The notes under the pieces were generated by a model. The model ran no database searches, was not told the DNA's origin, and saw only the letters and a program-made list of their open reading frames with translations. Source: Calliopum simillimum (lineage: Eukaryota > Arthropoda > Insecta > Diptera > Lauxaniidae). From it: DNA of 64,000 nt. Shown piece by piece: positions 1 to 11,954 of the stretch. The position numbers were made by a program, and so were the translations under genes. The stretch spans positions 868,001-932,000 of the forward strand of contig OX638369.1 of the NCBI GenBank assembly GCA_951812925.1, read 5' to 3'. Numbering within the stretch: the first letter of the stretch is position 1; the number at the start of each line of letters is the position of its first letter.

Positions 1-87
1 GAAATCTGGTACACAATTCTGGATCGTAACAATCCATATAATTTAAATAGATTGATCCGATTTTTAATCCAAATCTATCCGAGAAAT
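1..87. repeat. 85-base repeat unit, first copy
   Basis: The first ~87 bases recur almost exactly at 2273-2357, and a diverged copy overlaps 2205-2290. The shared sequence has the words CTGGATCGTAACAATCCAT and GATTGATCCGA. Two adjacent units near 2.2-2.37 kb suggest a short tandem array of ~83-85 bases. The distant copy at the window edge may mark an array split by later insertion, or a direct repeat flanking the 88-2272 segment. I recognise no family. Confidence 0.7.
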
Positions 88-2204
88 TTCATAAAATTTA
101 TTTTTATTTTTTTCAATGGGTTGTAATATTTTTGTTAATTGATATTTTCAAAATCTCCCACGTCAAACTATAGTCATTTATATGTACTTTAAAAATATTT
201 TTGTTTTTTGCTATTAGACGCTCCGTTTTGCTGCAATGCTGTCAACGCCACTGGCATCAAATTTTTAGGCGCGTCATGTTTGACGAAGGACTGTGGGCCA
301 ACTCGGTACATAAAAAAAAATTAAATTTTTTCATGTAGTACTAACTTCAATTAATACATATACAAAGTTTTATATTTATATGTCGAGCCAATTTTTCTTA
401 ATTATTAAAATAAAAACCACCTGAAATTATAACGTTTATAGTGTTCATACCCCTTAATATTCTACTTGCTTTTTAATATCCAGTATTGATCCCTAGTAAA
501 GTACATTGCTCACTTCAAAAATGCCCCATTTCAGATTTACACCGCCCATTTTTCCAGTGATTATTGTTTGTCCCGATGCCTTTACGTATGTACCAAATTT
601 TATTTTTCTTATTTCTGATAGTTTCAGAGATATGATGAATCAAATTATTTAGAGGGGGTGCAAGCGGCCATAAACTTTCTCCTGATAACATTTTTGGTAA
701 ATTTTACATGTGTCAGATGGATAGCTTTCGAGTATTTTCATATTTTATTTAAACATAAATTTTAAGATAAATTTTTTTTCAATCGGAATTTTGTTTTTTT
801 ATAAATAAAAAAGTGAATTTTTAATTTTGAAAGTGGCTTACGTCCATTTATGACCCCATATTATTTTTAAAAAATTTTTAATTTTTAATTGGGTTGGTAA
901 ATTTAATATTTTTAAACACAAAAAAACTTTATACGACCATGTTATCAGTTACCAATATTTTTAAATTCATTAAAACGCAAACCCTTCAATATCTCCATTT
1001 CAACATAAATGGACTTATAGTAGAGCCAATAAAGCCTTTTTGACGGAAGTCCTCAAGAACAGCTCCGATTTTGATGATTTTTTTTGTTAAATTTTGTTTA
1101 TTTTTTTTTTTTATTTCAAACCAGAAACATTTTGGAGCGCGGTCGGGACTACATATATAATTTTTTAAACAATATTTAAAAAAATTATGTTTTCATAAAA
1201 AAATTGGAAAAAAAATACAACAAACAAAAATCAAAATAGTCATTTTATATGTATTTGGCAATTCTAAATCCGAATCTGCCATAAGAAATGCTGTGTCTTA
1301 TATGGTGATATCTTCTCTTTTTATAGGGTCTAAAATTGTGTATATAAAAACCGTTGTCATGTTTTTCTCAAGAACGGCTTAAGCGATTTTAATGAAACTT
1401 TGGAAAATGATGCGCATTACCATATACTAAAGAATGAGATAGACTTTGATTTAGTATATACTTATGAAGAGGCGTGGCACCGCCCCAAACTTTTAATTTG
1501 ATTTAATCATATCTTTTACATACATATCTTTTAACCATATAAAATTTTTTTGTTGAAAATTAGTACACAGCTATTGACTATCAATGCCTTAAACGTATAA
1601 TGGGCAAAAATTGAAAATTTTGATTTTCATCAAAATCTGTATTCGAGTAATATTAAAATCAAAATACCAAAATTTTTAGTGGTTGAAAAGTGGGCGTGGC
1701 ACTTTTTCGATTTCTAATAGAAAAGTGGGCGTGGCACTTTTCCAATTTCTAATAGAAAATCTATTTTAATCTATTTCAGTCTAATGGATTGAAGTGGATT
1801 TGAAAAATATAAAATTAACTTATTATTCGAGCAATGTTTTCACTTTAAAAATGGCATTTACATAGTCGATGTTTATAAAGTGCAGTAACAAAAAATGTTT
1901 ACATTAACTTAAATAATTGCAGTTGGATTAAAATGGATTAGATTGACGTCGATCGTGCTTTTTTCCAAGTGCACAAAACTGTAGATGGACTTTAATTCCT
2001 CGCCTGGTGCGATTGGCTTCTGCAATATTTCACGTCGCGTTTTTGCATAGTCTGCGCTTGTCGCACTTTTTAGAGATGATCTTAATTGAAGTAATTCGAG
2101 CTTTTGGAAAAATATTTCCAAATCTATATTGAGTGTATGGTCTGGATAAAAATCTGGATCCAGAAAGATTGATAGACTACGTTCATTTAAAACCATTCCA
2201 ATCT
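88..2204. other. Repeat-derived DNA, no gene recognised
   Basis: This is AT-rich sequence with frequent stops. Bases 330-455 match both ends of the mariner-like relic at about 15592-16806, including ACAAAGTTTTATATTTATAT, so a fragment of that family lies here. At 1680-1760 two short direct repeats contain AAAGTGGGCGTGGCACTTTT. A minus-strand open frame near 1909-2214 has no recognisable domain and starts on a non-ATG codon, so I do not call it a gene. Confidence 0.5.
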
Positions 2205-2373
2205 TTCGCAACAATCCATATTCCCTGGATTAAAATGCATTGATCCGATTCTGAATCCAAATCTATCCGAGAAATCTGGTACACAATTCTGGATCGTAAC
2301 AATCCATATAATTTAAATAGATTGATCCGATTTTTAATCCAAATCTATCCGAGAAATTTGGTACACAATTCTG
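2205..2373. repeat. Tandem 83-85 base repeat, copies two and three
   Basis: Two consecutive units are visible. The first, diverged, begins CAATCCATATTCCCTGG. The second is nearly identical to bases 1-87. A third partial unit follows with GGTACACAATTCTGGATCAG. No coding sequence or terminal repeats are apparent. Confidence 0.7.
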
Positions 2374-2936
2374 GATCAGAATCGATTGTTAAAATTTAAT
2401 CCATTTCAATCCAGACGCGGCACAAGGGCTTAATCATTTGCAAATGTGCGTTTTTCTTTATTTCTTTAAAATTTTAATTTTGTAAAATGCATGCATACAT
2501 TTGCATCTAAATTTGTACCTGGTAAATATTTTTATTTTTACTCAAAACCAAGGTGAATAGCGTCAGGCACCTTTGTCTTGAGTAAAAACTGTTTTTCCTA
2601 CCTCGAAATGATTTATGCAATAACTCCCCAAGTCGAACTACGCCTTTGCACGCTTGCACGCAACTCTTCAAACAGTATATACATATTGCTCTTCCACATT
2701 TTATGATCGGAATTGAAAGTTCAAATTAAGTACACATATATTTGAGGACCCTAACTTTTCAAATAAGCGATGGGCGCAAAAATACCGTAAGTCGACTTAG
2801 GGCGTTATAGTTCGCAGCGCCTCAATTGTCTTATCCAATATACAATGTTAATTTTTTTCAGTGTGCTGTAATGAAAACACTGTTCTTTCTCTCTCGCGCT
2901 CACAGTTGAAAAGCTACTGCTTGAAGGGCAAAGCAA
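2374..2936. other. Non-coding stretch before a candidate small gene
   Basis: No repeat or frame is recognised from 2374 to about 2700. The last 100 bases contain a good insect initiator match, TTTCAGTGTG at about 2855, followed by a pyrimidine-rich CTTTCTCTCTCGCGCTC run. This resembles the 5' leader of a fly gene and supports, weakly, the candidate exon starting at 2937. Confidence 0.3.
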
Positions 2937-3190
2937 ATGTCAGCAACGATTTCTTCGTAAGATTTTCGCGATTTTTAATCATTAAAAAAGCAATAAAATA
3001 AATTAAATACTCTTGTGAAAACAAAGTATTAACTAAATAAAACCTGTGGAAGGTTTGTTTCCTAACTAATTGCAAAAACAATTGGTCAAAAAACTGCAGA
3101 GGAGTGTCGATAAGAATTGTGCTAAGTTCGAAGGAATTTTGCTCAATTTGCAAAAACGACATTGGTCGCCGAAGTGGAACAGGATATTTT
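2937..3190 (+). CDS. Candidate 5' end of a small gene, two in-phase exons
   Basis: An ATG at 2937 opens a 20-base exon ending at 2956 before GTAAGA. An acceptor AG at 3098-3099 starts a 91-base exon that ends at 3190 before GTAAGT. Joined, the two give 37 codons without a stop, ending in EFCSICKNDIGRRSGTGYF, with a CxxC pair. The intron is 143 bases, a typical fly short intron, and an initiator-like TCAGTG lies about 80 bases upstream. The CxxC pair could begin a zinc-binding domain, but I recognise no family and found no convincing third exon. This may be the start of a real gene, an alternative leader, or chance. The overlapping 127-codon minus-strand frame looks like a shadow. Confidence 0.28.
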
Positions 3191-5729
3191 GTAAGTAAAA
3201 ATCTGTATACATTATGCCAATTCATATGGAATCTTGAAGGAATACGAATCTTTATTATGAAAATGTGTAGATTCCTGCAGTTTAACTTGGAATTCATTTG
3301 AGAAAAGTGCTCTTAAATAATGACGTTCAACGACTGGTGGTGTTCATTCCCCAAATCCGTGCTATCAGAAAAAAATAATTTTTTTTTTCACAAACATTAG
3401 GCTACGCTTTATCTCTACACTTTATCGCTGTGAGCCCAATTTTGTTGAACCAAATTGACATTCCAATTAAGAATTTGGAATCGAAAAGTGGCATTCACAT
3501 ATCTAGTTTGGCAGCTTAAGTACACTTGGTCAAATAAATTGAAATGAGTCTAGGATTGTTAGAACCCAGCAGTTATGGCGAAAGGGCTCATATCCTTGTA
3601 TTTTACTCCGATTTCATACGAAATCCTACGATACTCCGCAATTCAAAAAAATACTTCCCCTTTTTCATTTAACTTAATACAAAATGTATTAACCAACATA
3701 GTTGGAATAATCTTACGTCAAGAGTCTTAAACAGCCCAATTCTAAACAAAAATTTCTTGGTGCAAACTGGTGCATGGGCACGTCAAATTTGTAGGCAAAC
3801 GGAGGGAAGTGGCGCTTTCACCTCCCTCCGTTTGCTTACAAATGACTCACACGGTGTGATTTTGCACTTGCACTCTTTTCCCTTTTCTCATATTCTGAAT
3901 AAAAAAATTTGTAGTAATTTCCCTTTTCGCTGTTCTCCTATTCTAAACGAGTTGTGGAGTTGTATTTCATGATTTATATTTTTTCTAAAATGAAACGTCG
4001 CGAATCGTTAGCGTCATAAACACCCTTGTCGCTCGCGATTTTGCTTGTAGCTACGCTGCTTGAAAAATAAATAAAAAATCATCGCGCTATGAAGTCGCTT
4101 GTGTTATAACGCATGATTCAATAATTCAACCATGGTCATAACGTAGGCTTAGAAGAGCAGTGTTAACGCACGACCGAGCGACACATATCCCCTTTTAAAA
4201 ATGACAGGTTCAATTTATTGTTCTACTTTTATTTTTTTTGTTTTTTTTTTTTTTTTTTAAATATAGAGTTTTCTTGTTATTCCTTTAAATCCCACGAATC
4301 AAGAACTAAAAAACAATATGGCGGAACGGAAGTAGTTTTTTACCTATCTAGAACCTTAAAGTATTAACGAAATTCTAAGTAAAAATGCATTAATTGAAAA
4401 TCATGTTTTTCAATCCACATGGCATTAGACTTTTAGTACGCAAAAGCAGTTGTTCTTTACCGCCAATAAAGTCGAGGATTTCCAGGGTACATAACCAATT
4501 TTATCTTTTCTTTTATGCTATGAGATTTTTACTGTTGAATGGAATACATTCATTGGGAACCTTTTTTCACATATTAGTTAAATCGATATTTTTCTACACA
4601 AATAAAAATATTTCACTTGTGAACCGCTTGTTTTCAAATAAATAATATTTTACAACTGACTAAAAAGACCCAAGAACTCGGTTTTACCTCGATGTCGTTC
4701 CAGTCCATGTTTTTTTTTATGCAAAGTTATTCACTGGGGTCCAAATATACAGAAAAAGTTTGGTTTTAAATCGGTCAACGAGCTAATCGATTTGCAGGGT
4801 CGAATTTCAGTAACCAAATGGTCTTCACATTGTTTCTGTATCAAAAAAAAAAAGTTTAGCAAAAATGAACTAAAAAACTGAGTAATGCACTTAATTTCCC
4901 GTTGAGAATCTTTATCGAACTTTTTATGAAAAAAGTGAATTTTTTCCGTTTTTTTTTTTTAGTAAATTAGCAAGAAATAAAAACGATACTGAATTCGAAG
5001 CCGGCCTCTGTTTATTTTTTGAGATTTTTAAGTTTATATGTGTTGTACAATTTGAATTTGTCCCAGCGCCAGCTCTAAGCTGAAGGGATAAACTTAGTAA
5101 CTAATTTATAGATTTATTGATCAAATCTGTGAACTTTTGACAAAACAACCTTACTCGATTTTCCCAACTTTTCAGGAGAGCAAAAAAAAAAATACTTTGA
5201 TGCTTCTCAATTCTTTTTGTGTATGAATTGGAACAAATGTTGAAGTTTTTTATTATAAATAAATATTAAACATATGTTTTCCATTAATTTTTTTGTTTGC
5301 TGTAAGAAGTGCTTTTGTGAAATGTTTTTTTGCCATTTAACCTGTATCTTATCTCGACTTAAGATGTTTTGTGAAGAAAAAACCATTTTCTTATGTCGAT
5401 TTAAGTTGTTTTGTGAAAAGCATTTGTAGAAGTTTTTTGTTGCAAATGCTTGAATTTTTTAACCTATTTGAGATAAGATATTTTTTCAAATGCATTTCGA
5501 AATAAAACATCGAGATAGGTTGATTTTCGATTCTATATCTTTGCAACTAAAAGTCATAGAGATATGTTTATGTTTATGATTAAAATCCGGGAAAATTGTC
5601 TTATTTCGAGTTAGGTTGTTTTGTCAAAAGTCCACAGAAATGTTACACATATATGCGATTGACCTTCTTTTTTCATTTTCATTTTATTAAAATGAAAATG
5701 GAAATGAATGAATTTTAATAAAATGAAAT
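3191..5729. other. Non-coding, low-complexity DNA with scattered repeats
   Basis: No gene is supported. The segment contains poly-T runs (4230-4260, 4940-4960) and a short hairpin at 3789-3843. The word CTTATCTCGACTTA or close variants followed by GTTTTGTGAA occurs near 5346, 5390 and 5600. The same motif recurs at about 63546, so it belongs to a dispersed repeat. Short open frames here have no recognisable domains. Confidence 0.5.
3787..3845. repeat. Short hairpin element with 22-base arms
   Basis: TTTGTAGGCAAACGGAGGGA at the left pairs with TCCCTCCGTTTGCTTACAAA at the right, with a short GGCGCTTTC loop. The right-arm sequence recurs as a single arm at about 56001-56021. The repeated occurrence suggests the end of a dispersed MITE-like family rather than a local regulatory hairpin. 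Confidence 0.6.
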
Positions 5730-7551
5730 AGTGCAGGCAAATTAGGTAAAAACAGGTATTCATTTCTAATTTTGTTGAACATGAACCCATTTTGATCAGA
5801 CATAGCTCATTTTTTTCGTAATAAAATGTAGAACAAAACCAACACATTAGTTTTTTGCGGCTTTCCCCCAAAACTTTTTAATCCCCCCTGAATCCCCAAA
5901 ATACCGAATAACTCAATAAAACTGTTTTTAAATGCTTAAAAATGGAAAATAATGTAATTCAGGGGGTTGTCGAGGTAGCTGAATCCAAATATGATGTTAG
6001 AAAATGGAAAAACATAAAATGGCGCCAGGAAAGCTGTGTATACACCCATTTTAAGCAACAAAACTGGAAAAAAATCGTTATAGTGGACTGCCTGAGGGTT
6101 TTAGCCTAGAAGTTTTGTTACAGTGAATGAATTTATACGGTCGAGGTGGGATTTTGTTTTTTATACTATAAAAAGTAAAGTTTAAGAAAAATTTTTTTGT
6201 GCTTTTGATTTGTTTATTATTAAAGCAATAACTACATATAAAAACAACCCAAAATTAAAAATATTTGCAACATTTTGCAAACCATTTTTTCTAAACCAAT
6301 TTGAGGTCGCTGAACACGAAAAACGCAATTATATTTTTTTCCTTGGGGCCGTTCCCGAGTTATTCCATAATTTCTATTTTCGAGGTTATAGCTTCATATA
6401 CATCCACATATTTGTATGACGCCAAGTCCGATAGATTTTATTTTTCAACGATTACGAAGAGTGATTAATGGTGCTTCTTACAAGTATACCAATGATTATG
6501 CTCTGAACAAAATTGACTGAGTTATAAAAATTTGAAATTTCACATTTTTTTTTAAGTTTTTCATATCAACTTCAAGTGAAACTCTTTGTTTTTGGCATAT
6601 ATTGTTTTAAAATAAATTTTTTAGAAATTTTATTAAAAAGCGCATATAATTGCAAACATTTTAAGTCTATTTTGAGCAAAATCGATTGAAAGTTTCAAAA
6701 GATATTAAGGATTTAGTGCAATAGGGACAGTTTGATTAGAATTTTTCCAGAGCATTTTTAAAATGTTTGGCCTAAGTCAACAGATCCAATTTTTCAGCCT
6801 CCAGATTGGACACTCTACACTCATTGAACATTTTGAAATCAAACTGTCCCTATTGCACTAAAACCTTAATATCTTTTGGAAGTTTCATGCGATTTTGCTC
6901 AAAATAGGCTTAAAATTTTTGCAATTATATGCGCCTTAACGGCCCTAAGGAAAAAAATATAATTGCGTTTTTCGTGTTCAGCGACCTCAAATTGGTTTAG
7001 AAAAAATGGTTTGCAAAATGTTGCAAATATTTTTAATTTTGTGTTGTATTAACTTTTTATAGTTATTGCTTTAATAATAAACAAATCAAAAGCACAAAAA
7101 ATTTTTTGGTAAACTTTACTCTTTATAGCATAAAATACAAAATCCCGCCTCGACCGTATAAATTCATGCACTGTAACAAAACTTCTAGGCTGAAACCCCC
7201 AGGTAGTCCTCTATCACGATTTTTTTTTCCAGTTTTGTTGCTTAAAATGGGTGTATACACAACTTTCCGGGCGCCATTTTGAGTTTTTCCATTTTCCGAC
7301 ATCATATTTGGACTCAGCGACCACGACAACCTCCTGAAGAGTATAATTTTCCATTTTAAAACAGTTTTACTGAGTTAATCGGATTTTTGGGAATTAATGG
7401 GAGATTGAAAAAGTTTTGGGGAAAAGCCGCAAAAAACTAATGTGTTGGTTTTGTTCTACATAGATTTTATTACGAACAAAATGAGCAATGTCGGATCGAA
7501 ATGGGTTCATGTTCAACAAAATTAGAAATGAATACCTAATTTGCCTGCACT
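5730..7551. mobile_element. 1.8-kb fold-back (long inverted repeat) element
   Basis: The left arm (5730-6740) and right arm (6838-7551) are reverse complements of each other with high identity, separated by a loop of ~98 bases. The ends read AGTGCAGGCAAATTAGGT and ACCTAATTTGCCTGCACT. Matching internal blocks include the AACAAAATTAGAAATGAAT region, the TTTATACGGTCGAGG region, and CAAACTGTCCCTATTGCAC beside the loop. A ~285-base block at 6354-6639 exists only in the left arm, so one arm has gained or lost sequence. No transposase is encoded. A related fragment lies at 30291-30345. The element ends about 265 bases before the FAM122/PABIR start codon. It resembles Foldback-type DNA elements in form, but family identity is not established. 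Confidence 0.85.
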
Positions 7552-7815
7552 TTTAGGCGGCATATAGTAATTCGTTATTGCCGCAGACGTGTGTGCAGAT
7601 AAGCTGGCAACACTTGGCAGCGATCGGTTCGTTTGACTGTTTCGATTTTTGACAGCAAAACACAAATTATTAGAAATTGAAGTCCAGGGAACAATTAAGC
7701 ATTTATTTTTATACATTTTTATTTTACTAGGCAAAAGCGGATTCAAATACAGAAACTACTAACGTATATAACTGTGAACAATAGTGACAAAGATATATTT
7801 ATTATATTGTTTGCA
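7552..7815 (+). promoter_or_regulatory. Presumed promoter and 5' leader of the FAM122/PABIR gene
   Basis: This is the only unique sequence between the fold-back element and the start codon at 7816. It has moderate GC content near 7570-7640 and then becomes AT-rich. A pyrimidine-rich run ending TTTTATTTTACTAG at about 7731 resembles a splice acceptor, so the leader may be split by a small intron. No TATA box or certain initiator is visible. The call rests mainly on position. Confidence 0.35.
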
Positions 7816-8240
7816 ATGGAGGTAAATTTATCAAAAAATGCGACATTAGAAGGTGCTGAAATAGTGACTTCAGAAACATTGACGACCCCAACAGCATCCG
7901 TAGCTTTCACAAGCGTTGCAACTCCCGTAGTGGCAACATCAAAAACATTGAAACGGTGCTTAAGCGTCCCCGTAATACATAGCCTTCCATCATCTTCGGC
8001 AAGTGGAAATATAAATACCAATTTTTCTATGAGCATGAGGACACGATCAGCTGCTGCGGCTGCTGCTGCCCACAAAATCTGCAACAATCCAACCGAAATG
8101 TTGGTGGATACACCGAAGAAATGTTCACATCCCACAATGCAAGCCGACATCACTGCTTGCCATAATTTGCATGGTTTCGGCGGCATTGGCGGAAATAATG
8201 CTATTAACATTGGTATACCCCGTTCCAACCCATCATCAAG
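7816..8240 (+). CDS. Fam122: FAM122/PABIR-family PP2A-B55 inhibitor, exon 1
   Basis: The coding start is ATG at 7816, context TTGCAATGGAG. The frame is open upstream to a GTG at 7774, but no earlier ATG is in frame. The exon encodes about 141 residues. Residues ~46-55 (KRCLSVPVIH) match the conserved N-terminal block of the family, which in mammals reads as a basic stretch followed by Ser-x-Pro-x-Ile-His. An alanine run follows at ~77-83. The exon ends at 8240 in phase 2 before GTAAGG. It joins exon 2 at 8303 with the frame intact. A 161-codon frame on the minus strand is a shadow. The full protein is 573 residues, longer than the ~290 residues of human FAM122A, mostly because of low-complexity serine-rich regions. 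Confidence 0.9.
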
Positions 8241-8302
8241 GTAAGGAAGCGTACTTGATTAAAAAAGTGATTTAGAATAACTTTTTTTTTTTTTTTCTTT
8301 AG

Positions 8303-8674
8303 AGAAGTGTCACCCGCTCCTGTCTTCAATATATTTGCTCCACGAGCGCGTCGTTACTCAGCTAGTTATAGCCCACTTGGCAATGTTGGTGGAAATATTG
8401 CAATTGGAGTTCCTGCCACTGGATCAACCAGCAGTGCGCCTTTACGTTTGACTCCACGTGTATCACAACTTCGGCAAGAGGAATGCATTGATATCAACAG
8501 CCGTGAAGTAAACCATGAGCGAGAAGTGCACAGCGCCATGCAAATGTCACAGAGTTGGGAAGACCTCACACTGGTCGCTGAGAATTGGTCATGCAAATCT
8601 GATGAGTTTAGCAATCCTTTGCAGGTGTCTTTGCCATCTGGTATTACAAGCTGCTCTAGCCCAAGCCCAACAAG
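8303..8674 (+). CDS. Fam122: FAM122/PABIR exon 2, carrying the PP2A-B55 binding and inhibitory helices
   Basis: The acceptor AG at 8301-8302 follows a long T run, and the donor GTAAAT is at 8675. Residues ~154-163 read APRARRYSAS, matching the family's Arg-Arg-x-Ser block. Residues ~194-202 (RVSQLRQEE) match the short helical motif by which FAM122A docks on the B55 subunit, with Arg, hydrophobic, hydrophobic and basic positions kept. Residues ~204-228 (NSREVNHEREVHSAMQMSQS and neighbours) match the second conserved helix, reported to contact the PP2A catalytic subunit. Both functional elements are therefore present and intact. From family knowledge the product should inhibit PP2A-B55 and help control mitotic entry. 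The exon closes in phase 2 with SPSPT, a proline-directed site. Confidence 0.92.
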
Positions 8675-9532
8675 GTAAATATATATTCTGAATGCTTTAC
8701 ACTGTTTCCTTCGTATCAGCCAAAATAAAAAGGCGAAATTATTATTTTTGATTTGAATAATCATCAGAGTGGTACTTCTAATATGCGCATAGTAAAAATT
8801 GCCAAAAAAGTGTTATTTTTTAGGAAATATACAACCCTCATTAAATTTTTATAGCGAGTGCAGTCAAAAAAATTTCATCTTCTAAAATTAACATGTTTTT
8901 CTTCATTTGCGATGATGCATTGTCCCAGGTGCATTTACATCGCGATTCCGCAAGTACGGCAATTTATATCGGGCAAATAATCGGATTATGGGGCTATAGT
9001 ATATAATGCGTTGCCACGTCTAAACCGCTGCACCTTGGAAATTCAGAATGCAAACATTGAAAAAGCATGTTAAGAAAACTCAGTTTTTAAGTAGGCGTAG
9101 CCACTCCCCTTATGGTAAAAAGCGCTGTTACGGCAGCTTCAAAATTTTTCTCTTGGTTGACTTTTAGAATATGCCTATATTGTGTAATCTCCCCTCCCCA
9201 CGTAAGAAACCATAAGATTTTTAACCACCACCTCCCCCCCTCAAAAAAAAAAAAAAAATAAAAATCTAACGTAATTATTGAATTGTTCCTACCCAAAAAT
9301 ATGAAAAAAATTACAAAACATGTATAATGTAGTTAAAAAGTTTATTTTTTGCCGAGACCTTTGTTTTGACTTGGCTTATAATCACTTATAATCTCGTGTT
9401 GCGTTTCAAAATATTCGATAAGCAGTTAAAATTTTTTTTGGTATTTATTTAATATTGTTTAGATGTTCGTTAAAAATCAATTTTGAACCCGTTAAAAAAA
9501 AAATCGTATATGCAAGACTATAATTACATAAT

Positions 9533-9627
9533 GGGGGTTATCGTGAATCAATATTCCCGTGGAATGCTTCTCAGACTGCCGTGCAATCTCTATTGCAGTG
9601 TGAGAATATTGATTCACGATAACCCCC
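9533..9627. mobile_element. 95-base hairpin MITE, copy 1
   Basis: A perfect 24-base inverted repeat, GGGGGTTATCGTGAATCAAT plus ATTC on the left and its complement at 9604-9627, encloses a 47-base loop. The 3-base word AAT flanks both ends and may be the target duplication. A second diverged copy lies at 41858-41959, which shows this is a mobile or dispersed family. Confidence 0.8.
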
Positions 9628-10747
9628 AATGTATACAAATTTAACAACTTCATTGTGCATGGTAAGAAAACAACTTTTGGAAAACAAACTTATACTCAAA
9701 ATACTCGAACATGCAACAACAGCACAATCAAATCGGGAAATAATAGAAAGAGATGTTAGCAACATAAAAGAGTTCAATATGCTGCCTTCAAACATAAGAA
9801 ATTGTGATCAATTTGCCTGTTTTTTATTGGTTCAAAAGTTTTCTTAATTTTTAATTTAATCTATAGCTTACTTAAATAAATAAATATAAAAAAATACTTA
9901 AGCTAAACGGCTATAAAATTAAACAAAGACACGATTATTGCTAAAAAGGTTTTAGCTTTAGATATGAAAATGAAGGAAAGTGCATATAATTTTTTAACAG
10001 TAACAGCCAATGTCAGATATATACATAATATTTATTATTAGCGAAGTCTAATTCAATTTTGACACATTTAAACACATTTAGAAATTTTTTTTATAAAAAA
10101 TTCAAACCGCCTTAGATCAGTCTTTGAATTCGTTCGACTGGATGACCTAGAAGTCGAATTGCATCTATTATAAAAAAATTAAAATTATAAAAATAAAACT
10201 ATTTGATTTGTTTTTATTTAAATAGCAAAGTCGGTTAAGGAGTTTTAAATTAAAAAAAAAAAAAATTGCATAAATTAAAAGACACAAAGGGTAGAAGGGG
10301 GAGGTTTCGACACATGGGAGGCTTTGTCAGTGCCAAATTTTGCGATTTCTATTCACACTAACTCCCGCGTGTAATACAAAAATTCTTACTCCTAATGGTA
10401 CGCAGTTGTCATAAAAATGTCTCTGCGCAATTCGGCTAGTGTGCGTAAGTAGTCGTGATTTTGTGTTTTTATAGCAAGTTGATGTAATATTTGCTTCTTG
10501 CTTTTTGTGTGATACTCGGTTAATATAATATAAAATTTCCGTTTTTTTAACCAGATACTTAAATATATTATTACAGTTAATACTACATTTAAGGTTTGCA
10601 AAATAAATAAAAGATAATTGCGAAATTTTGGAAATTTGGAAACAAGTGGATAAGGAGGATTCGTCAAGTGTAAATGAGAGGATTCAACAACTGAAATTTA
10701 TACATATGATTCAATTATTTTCTATGAATCTGATTTTTCACGAGATA

Positions 10748-10987
10748 TGGAGTTCGGTATTAATGCCGATGTACAAATGATATAGAATCAGCCTGAATCA
10801 TGTCGCGAACTCGTTCAAGGCTCTGACCTTCCTGATCAGAATGATTTGCTGGATATGGTCCCGATTGAAGACGATATCCCTGATTTTCATTCTCCCATTG
10901 TATCACCGGAAGCAATTCGTCTTTTACCATCTACATTCAAAAGGTTGAAGGTTTCAAAAAATCAAGGGAATCAAGAATTTATGTGAC
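10748..10987 (+). pseudogene. Coding-like remnant with one internal stop
   Basis: A plus-strand frame reads ~80 residues, including DLPDQNDLLDMVPIEDDIPD and SPEAIRLLPSTFKRLK, with one in-frame TAG near the start. The composition looks protein-like (acidic, balanced) rather than random AT-rich translation. Flanking words about GAGGTTTCG (10300, 11020) suggest it belongs to an old mobile element. I do not recognise the family. Confidence 0.35.
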
Positions 10988-11954
10988 TGACGAAGCCTCC
11001 CCAAAAGTGGGAGGTTTCGTCATTTATTTTAACTACGGTTTTTTGGTCACAGTTCCGAAAATAGCGAACATATCGAATTTTTGGTGATTTACAAAAGAAG
11101 CACACATATTCATGCATAGTCTATGTGTATTCAAAATAGCATGCACAATTGCATTTGGAAGATATAAGGACTTTCTTGTTAGGGTGTAGAAACCTCCCCT
11201 TCTCCCCTATATACATATGAAACGACCCATGTATTAAATTAATAATGAAAAATTTTTTACATTTGGGGCCGATTTAACCTTGAATTTAGCGACCACCATT
11301 ATCAACATCCACTGAAGCATGTTTCTATTTGGCCAAACCAAATTGATTACGTTCTCTTATTTTAATTCTCTTTGAAACACCAGACGAATCTCTGATTGGG
11401 TTGACAGATTGAAACATGATAATTTTTTGTGAAAAGAGTCTAATGATATATTTTGTATTATTTAAGTTAAATGTATGTTGGAAAACCAAATGACCGTAAT
11501 GACAGAGTTAAAGTTTTGAAGACCATCCAACCAAAAGTATTGGAACGGTTAATGGTAACTAGTCGCTATTGAAATTTTTCTACAAAAGTAGATAAAAAAC
11601 TCAAAGAACTGTGCCACTCATCATGTTTGAAAGTTTGGAATTTCTGACTGCACAGCAAATTATAAAATCCAAACGAATCATATCGGATATGGTGTCTTCC
11701 AAATTTATAGAGGGGAATTAGCGAAAAGTTTTTAAAATTGTTATTTTCGTTGTAGTTTGTAAAAAAATTCTATAGATGACCAGAGTTGTTGATCAGGGAT
11801 TTTTGTTAAATTCGCTTCAAATAAGGATCCAAGAGAATTGTAGACCTTTTTTTATCTGGTTCATCATTGAAAAATCTACGAATTCTTTGGTTACCATGCT
11901 TCCAAATGTTGTTGTGAAACATCGTCTCATACTGTATCACAGATAACTGAAATA

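Noticed and set aside
1909..2214. 101-codon minus-strand frame
   Set aside because: It starts on a non-ATG codon inside the 85-base repeat and has no recognisable domain.
2914..3297. 127-codon minus-strand frame
   Set aside because: Overlaps the better supported in-phase plus-strand exon pair and has no domain.
7743..8228. 161-codon minus-strand frame
   Set aside because: Shadow of FAM122/PABIR exon 1, which has family motifs and proper splice sites.
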